The notes under the pieces were generated by a model, which did no database searches, was not told the origin of the DNA, and saw only the letters and a list, made by a program, of their open reading frames with translations. 19,485 nucleotides of DNA from Anaerolineales bacterium (GTDB lineage: Bacteria > Chloroflexota > Anaerolineae > Promineifilales > Promineifilaceae): contig JAGQGA010000028.1 in the NCBI GenBank assembly GCA_020432595.1, forward strand, positions 1 through 19,485, read 5' to 3'. Position 1 is the stretch's first letter, and each line of letters begins with the position of its first letter. Shown here piece by piece: positions 6,835 through 14,483 of the stretch. The translations under genes were made by a program, and so were the position numbers.

Positions 6835-9570
6835 CTACTGCTTGCCATTTACCGCATAGGGAATCCCAGCACTAAACGCATCAATGCGGCGTAAACTGTC
6901 GGTATAGTTACGCACAAGTTGCTTGAGTTCTCGCAGTTGATTATCAAGGGCAGAGTTGCCGTCGGAACTGCTGTTATAGTAATCGGTCAGCAACTGAATC
7001 GCATCGCGCAAACCCAGTGACGCAATTTGTGCCTCAATCCGTTCGTTGACCAGGTGAATAAGACCGTCCCGCTCCATGAAGGCGTTGATGGCGTTTGTCA
7101 GTCCGTTGGCTAATTTGAGCGGGGTTTCCAAAGGATCGGCTGGCTGATAATAAAAGAAGGTGCCTTGGCTGTAGATGAGGCCAAAGATGGAACCCAAGGC
7201 AAACATCAGCCGTCCCTGATCCGTTGTCGCCAAGAAATCGGGCAAGACGTGAAGCGGCCGACGTTTGTTGTGCCGTTTTACAGCTTGCTGATACAGATCG
7301 TATTGCCGCAAGGCAGATGGGGGCGCGCCAGCCACAACGGTTAAGGCTGTTAAACGGTAGGGATCACGAGTGGAGACACGCATTGGCTCCTCAGTAAAGA
7401 GGGTGTCGGCATCATTGGGGACGCCCAACACTTCTAACCGAGCTAACCCTTCGCCCCCATGAGCAAGCCGGGTGCGATCCAAATTCCAGGAGGGAGTTGC
7501 CAACCGAAACAACTGCTGCCGACGGGCATTGGGAGCCATTAGATGGCTTTGATCTTGAATCGCTTGTTCAATGCCGATGGTGGCGATGGACTGGAATGAA
7601 GGACGCACGATTTGCAGTAGTTGTTGCTGTAAATCGGCTGTTGCTAGTTGGCAAAGGGCAAGGGGATCCGGCAAAAGTGTCTTGATGTCGGCAACGGCCG
7701 GTTTATGCTGCTCGTACAGTGAGGCCACATAATCGGGCTGAGCCAGACTAATGGTGGCAACATCATTTTTGCTTAACACCACAAGCTGCTCGTCCCCATC
7801 TCGCCGCAGTTGGGTGGCAATGTTTTGCAGACGGGTGGTGAAAGCACGAACGGCCGTTTCCTGTTGTTGCACCCATTCATTGAGGTTATGCCATAGCTGC
7901 TGCTGGGTTTGCGAACATTGCCGTCGCATCTGTGTTTCATAAAGCGTTTGCGCGGCATGAAAAGTTCGCAGCAGAGCCTGGCGCAGACGCGCATTGCGGC
8001 CAAGAAAAAAGCTGTGGGCGGCATGGGCAACGGCCGTTTCTTGTTGTACCAATGTTTCACGTTGCTCAATTTGCTGCTGCTCTAGGTCGCGCCCCTGTTT
8101 ATGTGCTAGGGAAATCAACTCGGTTAACTGTTGCGACAACGCCTGTAGGGTTGCCAACAGCGATGGCAAACTAAGCTCCGATGACAACAAAGCTGACTGC
8201 AGCCATTCCTGCCATTTGCCCAGCGTGTCATGGTAAATCTGTTCCCCGTTGGTCATGATCTGGGGAATGAATGTCTCTTGCACTCGGGCATGACCATATT
8301 CGCGCACATAGCGGGTTGCTTCGGCGGGCAACTCTTCGGCGGGTTTCTCCTGTAGCCAGCTTGGGGGAGTCATATCAACGCGCATCAAGCCATTTGTCTG
8401 GGGGTCTTTCTGCAAACGATCTGCAAGCGGTGTTGCTTCCAGCCCCATAAGCAATGCCCCCGTGTCTGGCTCAACCGCTTCTGCTAACCAGGCATGACTA
8501 ATCGCATCCCGTAAAAACCACGTTGTGTGGAGGTCAGCCACGGCGGGTGCCTCAAAGGTGAGGTGGCCGATACCAAAGCTGCTGAGGATATGGCCTTCCC
8601 CCGTAGTGCTTTGTTCGCTGAGCACTTCATTCATATTATCAAAGGCATTTTCCCCCTCACGACCAATCTGGCTGCCCATTTGCAAAAAGATGCCTTGAGC
8701 AACCATGTGGCAGACATCGTTGAGCGTCGGCCAGGTTTGCCCGCGCTCATCAATCCCATCAATGACATAATAAAGATTGTAGGGAGCTTCATGGCTGTTG
8801 ATGATGCGCCCATCGGGGTAGCTGGCCTTAAACCCTTTTTTACACATCAAGTGATGCAGCTCTTCCAGAGCTGCGCCCGCGTTTGGCAACAAATTGGGGC
8901 CTTTGATGCCGCGAAAGGCTTGGTGCAACAGGCCAATGCCGGTGATATGGCAGAATTCAGCCTGGGTGCCAAGGTTGTCAAAGTCGTTGCGGATGAGATG
9001 GGCCAGCTCAAGAAAGGTGCCAGAGCCAGTGCCGCCAACCATGCTGCCGCAGATGAAGACATTGATCCCTTGCTGTTGGGCAAGAGTGGTGTTATCAAGC
9101 TGCTCGCGCCCGGCCAGAAACCAAAGAGCCTGGCTAATTTTGTCGCTCACAGGTTTGTAATTCCACAGCAGGCTGAGGAGGCCAAACGGCCGTATTTGCT
9201 TAGCCCCATTGCGTAAAACCATGGGCGGCAAAGCCGCCATAATGCTGCCCAGCCGCTCTTGAATGACACGGTGGGTTTCAATGTTACGCATGATGCTGGG
9301 TACCGGAACATTGCCAATGCTGATAAATTCGGTCGTGGGTTCAAGCACCACGTCTCCATTTGGCGAAGCGACTGTGAACAGTTCCTCCGTTGTGTCAAAG
9401 GCCAGCAAGCGAATTTTTTGCCGCCACTCGTTGCCATAGCGCTGTTCCAGGATCAGCTTTAGATAGGTAGCTATTTTCTGACCCGTTCCGCCAGCCCCCA
9501 CAATGAGCGTGGGGCGCATAAGCTGAAACTGAACGGCCGTTTGTTGGGTGCTGAAAGATTGAGCGGACAT
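6835..9570 (-). CDS. Tubulin/FtsZ-like GTPase domain protein (Tubulin_2-like)
   Basis: A 911-aa protein. The N terminus PTLIVGAGGTGQ (20-31) followed by RLLAFDT (54-60) is the nucleotide-binding Rossmann start of tubulin-like proteins. The tubulin signature loop is at 175-184 (GSMVGGTGSG). This matches the large prokaryotic tubulin-like family (Pfam Tubulin_2), longer than FtsZ (~350-400 aa). After the ~400-residue GTPase/activation part comes a Gln-rich helical, probably coiled-coil stretch (about 455-580), then an uncharacterised C-terminal region. No membrane helix is seen. The ATG at 9570 has AAGGAG 6 nt upstream. It lies 57 bp after the vWA gene. It probably binds GTP and may form filaments or assemblies (family knowledge); what it scaffolds is unknown. 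Its position upstream of RT and Cas1 is the unusual part. Confidence 0.88.
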   Translation of the reverse strand: MSAQSFSTQQTAVQFQLMRPTLIVGAGGTGQKIATYLKLILEQRYGNEWRQKIRLLAFDTTEELFTVASPNGDVVLEPTTEFISIGNVPVPSIMRNIETHRVIQERLGSIMAALPPMVLRNGAKQIRPFGLLSLLWNYKPVSDKISQALWFLAGREQLDNTTLAQQQGINVFICGSMVGGTGSGTFLELAHLIRNDFDNLGTQAEFCHITGIGLLHQAFRGIKGPNLLPNAGAALEELHHLMCKKGFKASYPDGRIINSHEAPYNLYYVIDGIDERGQTWPTLNDVCHMVAQGIFLQMGSQIGREGENAFDNMNEVLSEQSTTGEGHILSSFGIGHLTFEAPAVADLHTTWFLRDAISHAWLAEAVEPDTGALLMGLEATPLADRLQKDPQTNGLMRVDMTPPSWLQEKPAEELPAEATRYVREYGHARVQETFIPQIMTNGEQIYHDTLGKWQEWLQSALLSSELSLPSLLATLQALSQQLTELISLAHKQGRDLEQQQIEQRETLVQQETAVAHAAHSFFLGRNARLRQALLRTFHAAQTLYETQMRRQCSQTQQQLWHNLNEWVQQQETAVRAFTTRLQNIATQLRRDGDEQLVVLSKNDVATISLAQPDYVASLYEQHKPAVADIKTLLPDPLALCQLATADLQQQLLQIVRPSFQSIATIGIEQAIQDQSHLMAPNARRQQLFRLATPSWNLDRTRLAHGGEGLARLEVLGVPNDADTLFTEEPMRVSTRDPYRLTALTVVAGAPPSALRQYDLYQQAVKRHNKRRPLHVLPDFLATTDQGRLMFALGSIFGLIYSQGTFFYYQPADPLETPLKLANGLTNAINAFMERDGLIHLVNERIEAQIASLGLRDAIQLLTDYYNSSSDGNSALDNQLRELKQLVRNYTDSLRRIDAFSAGIPYAVNGKQ

Positions 9571-9627
9571 AGGTTCTCCTTATGAGTGTAAGCAGTACAT
9601 AGTGGGTTGCATATGGTGCAAGTCATG

Positions 9628-11403
9628 TCACTGCTTAGGATTTATTTGCCAGTTGCGCTGAATGGCGCGAAGGCGAAGATTTTCGTACCGTACTGTGTAG
9701 TTAGGTGGGATGAGCAGATGGGCATTGTCGTGCAGGGACATTGGCTGGGTGAGGAAACGGCCGTTTAGCTGAATGCCGTCATCTCCAGAGACACGCATGA
9801 TAGGCATCTCATTCAATGTTGTGTCAAGCTGAATCGTCAGCGTAGCAGTTGCGCCTATCAAGGCAATATCGGCTGGTGCTTGACCAATGGTTACGGCGGG
9901 TTTTTTAAAGGTGTCCAGTTCAATTTGCTGTCTCTCTGTGCTTGTGTCGCCGCCTGACAAGATGAAAAGCGTGCCGCTCACAGCGGCGAGCGGTCGAGCC
10001 TGGTGCCTTTGCCAGCCATAGACAGCCGCGACCACCACGAGAAAAGGCAGCAACAACCAAAGCCAACGGGAGGGTTTAGGCAATGTCGGAGCGGCTGCTT
10101 GCTGGGGGGCTGGCGTTTGGGTGCTGTGGATGCTTGGCACAACCACACGGGTGGCACTGGCCGTTGGCATGGGTGGTGTCGTGGTCATCGTCGGTGAGAT
10201 GGCTACCGTAAACGGCGGCAAATGTGGGGCAAGCGCAGTGGGTGACACGGGTATGGTGGTGGGAATCATGGTTGCTGTCACGGTCGGCAGCAGTTCATAA
10301 TCCTCCCAAACGGTGATCTGACCAGACCCGGTGACATCAATTTGCCAAAGACCAGGGGTGGGCAGCTCAATTTGCCAAAACTCCTCGGTGCCGTTTGTTT
10401 GGCTGTGGTGGCGGATGGTGGGGGAAACGGCCGTTAATGGCTCGCCGTGTTCGGGGCGAATCAGCAGTTGTTGCTGCGGGTTGCTTTTCTGAATCATCAA
10501 GGTCATGTTGGCAAGATCGTCTGGCACAAGAAAAGGAAACTGCTGCGCCGACTCTTCGGCGAGGGCTGTTTGCACAACCGCACCGGCTGTCTGCTGTTGG
10601 GTTAGTGTGGTGAGTAAATCGTGATATAGGCTTGGCAGTAGGTTGGGTTGCTCAATTTGCCATAGCTGGCCGGAAGGGGTATTGCGGCTAATGGTTTGCC
10701 AAATAGGCAGCCATGGAGCCAAGACATCATCGTTATCAGGATGGCTACCGCGCAGGAGGATGGTAAAAAGGGTGATGTTGGCTTGGGCAAGCTGCTCGCC
10801 TTCAGCCAAAAGGTCAGCCATATAGGCTTCGGTTTCGGAAGCGGTGGGGTTGTCGCGCCATTCAGGCTTCCCATCTGTGAGCAGGAGAATGGCGGAACGG
10901 CCGTTGGCGATGCCTAAATCACCGCTGTGGACTAACTGCTCGCGGGCGAGCGAGAGGGCGGCAACAGGGTTAGTCCAGCCCATTGCCGTAGCAGAGGAAA
11001 GTGAGGTGAGGAAGTGGTCGTACTGATGGGTCGCTGTTGGTGCCAAGGTGTGGAGGGAAACGGCCGTTTCCGCCTGACTCCCAAAGAAGATTAGACCAGC
11101 CTGGTGCCGGTCTGCATCCTCATGGATGCCGAGGGCTGTGAGAAAAAGACGTGCTGCCGTGAAGCGCAGCCCGTCAGGGTCGGTTTCGGTAAAGACCGAA
11201 TGACTGTTATCAATGATTAGAATGACAGACAAAGGGATGGTCTCGGCTGCTTGCGCCGTGCGAATCGCCAGCGCCAGCAAACCGCACAGGATAAGCAGAA
11301 ACACAATCATGGCCGTGATGGCGCAGCCAAAACGACGGCGACATCCTTTTTGCCGATAGTGCCAGTGGTTTTTTAAATTGGGAAAATCAAAAGGTGTTGT
11401 CAT
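9628..11403 (-). CDS. vWA–TM–FHA-like membrane sensor protein
   Basis: A 591-aa protein. A basic N terminus is followed by a signal-anchor helix (28-48). The von Willebrand A domain (about 57-265) has an intact MIDAS: DNSHS 65-69, T144 in GWTNP and D177 in LTDGKPE. A beta-rich segment comes next, then a Pro/Thr-rich linker (about 373-445), a second membrane helix (447-463) and a C-terminal domain (about 475-580) resembling FHA: VTIGQAPADIAL, QLNGRFL, L-x-D-N-A-H-L-L-I-P. The FHA phosphopeptide Arg/Ser/His residues are not clear, so it may be degenerate. The inferred topology puts vWA outside and FHA inside, as in a transmembrane sensor or anchor. The ATG at 11403 has GAAGGAT about 6 nt upstream. 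It is the first gene of the minus-strand operon. No convincing promoter was found for it; REP-like hairpins lie directly upstream. Confidence 0.87.
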   Translation of the reverse strand: MTTPFDFPNLKNHWHYRQKGCRRRFGCAITAMIVFLLILCGLLALAIRTAQAAETIPLSVILIIDNSHSVFTETDPDGLRFTAARLFLTALGIHEDADRHQAGLIFFGSQAETAVSLHTLAPTATHQYDHFLTSLSSATAMGWTNPVAALSLAREQLVHSGDLGIANGRSAILLLTDGKPEWRDNPTASETEAYMADLLAEGEQLAQANITLFTILLRGSHPDNDDVLAPWLPIWQTISRNTPSGQLWQIEQPNLLPSLYHDLLTTLTQQQTAGAVVQTALAEESAQQFPFLVPDDLANMTLMIQKSNPQQQLLIRPEHGEPLTAVSPTIRHHSQTNGTEEFWQIELPTPGLWQIDVTGSGQITVWEDYELLPTVTATMIPTTIPVSPTALAPHLPPFTVAISPTMTTTPPMPTASATRVVVPSIHSTQTPAPQQAAAPTLPKPSRWLWLLLPFLVVVAAVYGWQRHQARPLAAVSGTLFILSGGDTSTERQQIELDTFKKPAVTIGQAPADIALIGATATLTIQLDTTLNEMPIMRVSGDDGIQLNGRFLTQPMSLHDNAHLLIPPNYTVRYENLRLRAIQRNWQINPKQ

Positions 11404-11418
11404 GATGATCCTTCAACT

Positions 11419-11510
11419 TGTCATACCCGCGTAGGCGGGTATCCATCTTCGTTGTTACCCTGGATTCCCGCTTTCGCGGAGCCTGCCCTCACGAAAGCGG
11501 GGGAATGGCA
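11419..11510. repeat. REP-like element, inverted and rearranged copy 3
   Basis: It begins TGTCATACCCGCGTAGGCGG and continues through CCATCTTCG, matching the reverse complement of the 73-nt element at 1396-1468. The second hairpin is enlarged: CCCGCTTTCG and CGAAAGCGGG are separated by about 15 nt that are absent from the other copies. It lies between the divergent vWA and NB-ARC genes, over the expected 5' leader of the minus-strand operon. Confidence 0.7.
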
Positions 11511-11556
11511 GACATATTTCAACAGCAACTTCGCAAACCCCAAGTCATAAAGCGGG

Positions 11557-11586
11557 TTGAAAAATAGCTTTGTGTTTGTCTATAAT
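11557..11586 (+). promoter_or_regulatory. Sigma70-type promoter for the first HTH–NB-ARC–TPR gene
   Basis: TTGAAA (11557-11562), an 18-nt spacer, and a consensus TATAAT (11581-11586). Transcription would begin near 11593, leaving a leader of about 80-90 nt before the start codon at 11672 or 11684. This is the best promoter match seen in the window. Confidence 0.65.
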
Positions 11587-11634
11587 GAGGATACGGGCGC
11601 GAGATCAAATGAACAGACAGACCTTCTGGAGAAA

Positions 11635-11673
11635 ACTCAAGATTTTCTTGAGACGATAGGCAAAATCTTGAGT
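11635..11673 (+). promoter_or_regulatory. Inverted repeat over the NB-ARC gene start, possible operator or RNA switch
   Basis: ACTCAAGATTTT (11635-11646) is perfectly complementary to AAAATCTTGAGT (11662-11673). A third CTTGAG (11647-11652) lies in the loop, so CTCAAG can pair with either downstream CTTGAG. The right arm covers the first bases of the GTG codon at 11672. This could be an operator for the HTH protein encoded next to it, or two competing mRNA hairpins that control translation. Confidence 0.6.
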
Positions 11674-14263
11674 GAGTAAGCGCATGAGTGAGTTTGGTAA
11701 TTTGCTACGGCTGTATCGGCTGCAGTGCCGTTTACCCCAAACGGGGGGTAAGCTGACGCAGGACTATTTGGCAGAAGAGCTAAGTTTGCGTTCGGGAATC
11801 GGTGGGTTTTCTGGGCGAACGGTTAGTAATTGGGAGCGGGGAGAGCATAAAATTCGGCAAACGCATCGGCATGTTGTCATCAGCTTGCTGCAAATTTTGC
11901 ATGAGTTTGGCGGGGTGCGAACGCTGGGTGAAGCTGAGGCACTGTTGGCGGCGGGAGAGTATCGTCGGCTAACGGCCGTTGAGGCCAAGCAGGTGAACCC
12001 CAATTGGCAACAACCGTTTAACACCCTGCCCGATGGTTCACCGTGGCCCACCGTAGAGGAACAACTGGCACTGCTGCCGCCACCTACCTATTCCCGTTTG
12101 TTTGGTCTGGAAACAACGGTTGCTGAGTTGGAGCGACGGCTGCTTGCCAAACGAGGCTCTAGCGTCGTCATGATTGTGGGGCTGGGTGGTTTGGGAAAAT
12201 CTACCCTAGCGCATGTGGTGGCACAGCGGTTACTGGCCGAGGGGAGCTTTGTGCGCGTTGTGTGGCTGACGCTGGCAGAAACAGAAGCGATCTGGGAAAC
12301 GGCCGTTTCCCAGCTTCATCAGCAGCTATTGCCCCAGCAGTCGGCCGACTTGCCTTTTCAACATCAGTTTGTCCAAGTGCGCCGCTTGTTAACACAACAC
12401 CCCCACCTGATTGTGCTAGACAACCTGGAATCAGAGGCAGTGGTGCAAACATTGCTGCCGCATCTGCAAGGCATCAGCCAGCCCAGCCGCTTTCTGCTGA
12501 CGGCGCGCCAGGTTCCCGGTGGGGATGCAGGTAACGCCTTTTTGTTTCATATGCCTACCTTGTCCCCGGAAGCATCGCTGGATTTACTACGTTATCAGGC
12601 TGAGGCGGTGGGCAACGGCCGTTTTCTCGAAGCCCCAGAAACCGACCTAGCAAATTTGACTCAGGTGGTTGACGGTCACCCTCTGGCTCTACGGCTGCTG
12701 CCTCGTTTGGGGCAGGTCATCCCCTTACCCCAGCTTGTTGCCAGTTGGCAGCAAAGCCAGATACGGCCGATTGAAGGGTTGTATCAGGCGATTTATGCTG
12801 GCATTTGGGGGGATTTAACGGCCGTTGAGCATCAGTTGCTCATCACCCTGCCCTTAATATCTACCGCAGGTAGCACCGTGGCCCACCTTCAAGCCATCAG
12901 CGGCCTAGCTGGGGACGCGCTCTGGACTGCTGTCCTAGCCTTAGAAACTGCCTGTCTCCTGTCGCCTGGCGGCTCTGTCTATGTTCCCCGTTATGGGGTA
13001 CATGGCCTCACCCGCCAGTTCCTGTTGCGGCAGTGGCATCAAACAGGTGTTCCGCTACAGACTGTAGTCGCAAATCTGGTCTATTGGCAGCAATATTTGC
13101 AAGAGTTGCCAGCGGCACACTCCTCACGGCGCAACCGTGAGCACCCGATTGAGGCAGAACAGGCCAATATTTGCCAGGCGATGACTGTCAGTTTAGGGCT
13201 GCCCGATGATGTATTGACGACCGAGATGAAGGCTTTGTGGGTAGCCATTGCGGAACAGATGTTTTTGCATTTTGAGCAGCGTGGAAACGGCCGTTTGTGG
13301 ATACCGATTCTGGCACTTCTGGCAGAGAAATTCCCGGCCGACAAGCAAACTCAATGCCAGCTATTAAGCCGTCTGGGAATCCTCTACCGGATGCAGCAGG
13401 ATTTTGACAAGGCCATCAGTCAGCACCAAATCAGTCTGGAAATTGCCCAGCAGCTAGAAGATGAGCAGCTTATCGCCCAAGCCCATCTTGATTTAGGCAA
13501 TGATTACTATCGCCACCAACAGGTCGAGAAAGCCCTCGCACATGGGCAGGCTGCCCGGCAGCAGCCTAGCTTGGGTGGACGGCATCTAGCCGCCTGTTTC
13601 AATTTGCTGGGCATGGTCGCCCGAGTGCAGCACAAACTCGATCTGGCTGAATCCTATTTCGTTCGAGCTGTGGATATGTGGGAGGAGCTTAAGCAGGTTT
13701 CCGAGCAAACCCGTTCGTTAAACAATTTGGGCCGCGTTTTGCAGCAGCAAGGAAGGTATGATGAGGCAATTGCTTGCTTTGCCCAAGCGAAAACCATGTT
13801 GGCAAAAAGTGGTAGTGCATTAGATCGTGTTCTTCTTTGCTTGTCCGAAGGAACACTCTATTTCAGCCTAAACCGCACTGCTGAGGCGCAAGCTGTTTTC
13901 CAGCAAATTGACCTCCAGTTTCTGGAGCGGGCAGGGCATCTGCTTTATTATGGGCTGGCTTTGAACAACTTGGGCAATATCGCTTTTGTCCAGGGTGATT
14001 ATGCCCAGGCAGAAAATTATTTGCAGCGCAGTGCCGCCATCTGGCAGGAAATTGGGTATGAAATCGAGCTGGCTAATACATTGAGCAAATTAGGCGATGT
14101 TTTTGCCATGCAAAGTATGTTTGCTGCGGCTGAATTGCACTATGAAAGGGTGCTCAATATCACTGCAAAATACCCGATGAACAAGCAAGCCACAACGATA
14201 CAAGACGAAACGGCAGCTGATTTGGAAAAACTGCGGCGACAAAAAAAGAGCTGGCCTCGTTAA
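11672..14263 (+). CDS. HTH–NB-ARC–TPR (STAND ATPase) regulator or sensor
   Basis: An 863-aa protein. An XRE-like helix-turn-helix (about 5-80, with SGRTVSNWERGEHK as recognition helix region) precedes an NB-ARC STAND ATPase with P-loop VGLGGLGKST (169-178), Walker B LIVLDN (246-251) and FLLTARQ (274-280). A winged-helix-like part follows, then C-terminal TPR repeats (about 560-850, e.g. NNLGRVLQQQGRYDEAIACF). Such proteins bind ATP, oligomerise on ligand sensing through the TPRs and act as regulators or immune sensors. GTG 11672 is given as the start; the ATG at 11684 (859 aa) is equally possible, since the inverted repeat covers the GTG and homology to the paralogue starts there. It is divergent from the vWA operon and has its own promoter. 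Five AACGGCCGTT motifs lie inside it. Confidence 0.88.
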   Translation: MSKRMSEFGNLLRLYRLQCRLPQTGGKLTQDYLAEELSLRSGIGGFSGRTVSNWERGEHKIRQTHRHVVISLLQILHEFGGVRTLGEAEALLAAGEYRRLTAVEAKQVNPNWQQPFNTLPDGSPWPTVEEQLALLPPPTYSRLFGLETTVAELERRLLAKRGSSVVMIVGLGGLGKSTLAHVVAQRLLAEGSFVRVVWLTLAETEAIWETAVSQLHQQLLPQQSADLPFQHQFVQVRRLLTQHPHLIVLDNLESEAVVQTLLPHLQGISQPSRFLLTARQVPGGDAGNAFLFHMPTLSPEASLDLLRYQAEAVGNGRFLEAPETDLANLTQVVDGHPLALRLLPRLGQVIPLPQLVASWQQSQIRPIEGLYQAIYAGIWGDLTAVEHQLLITLPLISTAGSTVAHLQAISGLAGDALWTAVLALETACLLSPGGSVYVPRYGVHGLTRQFLLRQWHQTGVPLQTVVANLVYWQQYLQELPAAHSSRRNREHPIEAEQANICQAMTVSLGLPDDVLTTEMKALWVAIAEQMFLHFEQRGNGRLWIPILALLAEKFPADKQTQCQLLSRLGILYRMQQDFDKAISQHQISLEIAQQLEDEQLIAQAHLDLGNDYYRHQQVEKALAHGQAARQQPSLGGRHLAACFNLLGMVARVQHKLDLAESYFVRAVDMWEELKQVSEQTRSLNNLGRVLQQQGRYDEAIACFAQAKTMLAKSGSALDRVLLCLSEGTLYFSLNRTAEAQAVFQQIDLQFLERAGHLLYYGLALNNLGNIAFVQGDYAQAENYLQRSAAIWQEIGYEIELANTLSKLGDVFAMQSMFAAAELHYERVLNITAKYPMNKQATTIQDETAADLEKLRRQKKSWPR

Positions 14264-14273
14264 AGACCAGCTC
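14241..14273 (-). terminator. Intrinsic terminator of the small secreted-peptide gene
   Basis: On the minus strand, GAGCTGG (from 14273) pairs with CCAGCTC (ending 14248) around a 12-nt loop and is followed directly by a run of seven T (14247-14241). It sits 28 bp beyond the small gene's stop and overlaps the last codons of the convergent NB-ARC gene. Confidence 0.75.
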
Positions 14274-14300
14274 CTTTGGCTTGGCTATGAGCTATGGCGG

Positions 14301-14483
14301 TTAAGCTGCATAGAGTTCAATGGATGTGTTACAAACACCATCGGTAGATGAGCAGCCACCACCTGCTGAAGCAGTATCGAACGGGGCGACGAGGATGACG
14401 ATGCCGATAACGAAGGTGACGAGCGTGAGGCCGACCTTGCCAAAGCGGCGGCGGGGGAACACGGTTTGGGTTAACTTGTTCAT
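14301..14483 (-). CDS. Small secreted or membrane peptide precursor (60 aa)
   Basis: A 60-residue protein of unknown family. The basic start MNKLTQTVFPRRRFGK is followed by a hydrophobic helix (about 18-35) and a signal-peptidase-like DTASA-GGGC site, leaving a mature peptide of about 20 residues, GGGCSSTDGVCNTSIELYAA, with two Cys seven apart. The longer frame to 14567 is not used here: the ATG at 14483 has AAAGGAG about 7 nt upstream, and a signal peptide should be N-terminal. It has its own intrinsic terminator, which supports a real transcript. It lies between two HTH–NB-ARC genes, convergent with the first. A peptide signal, bacteriocin-like peptide or small envelope protein are all possible; none is shown. 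Confidence 0.7.
   Translation of the reverse strand: MNKLTQTVFPRRRFGKVGLTLVTFVIGIVILVAPFDTASAGGGCSSTDGVCNTSIELYAA

Larger units (their letters stand above)
225..13295. repeat. Over-represented palindrome AACGGCCGTT (HIP1-like dispersed word)
   Basis: I count 21 copies of the 10-mer outside the array, for example at 225, 310, 907, 3048, 3156, 3786, 5122, 5431, 6481, 7849, 8029, 9532, 9756, 10426, 10896, 11059, 11971, 12298, 12614, 12817 and 13286. Four more sites keep only the core ACGGCCGT (1889, 3440, 6122, 9186). Chance would give well under one 8-mer in this length. Copies lie inside genes and are mostly read as Thr-Ala-Val or Asn-Gly-Arg. None was seen between 13,296 and the array. Confidence 0.85.

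Noticed and set aside
8527..9216. 229-residue plus-strand frame opposite the tubulin-like gene
   Set aside because: Antisense to the conserved tubulin signature region; the minus-strand frame has clear motifs and an SD, this one has neither.
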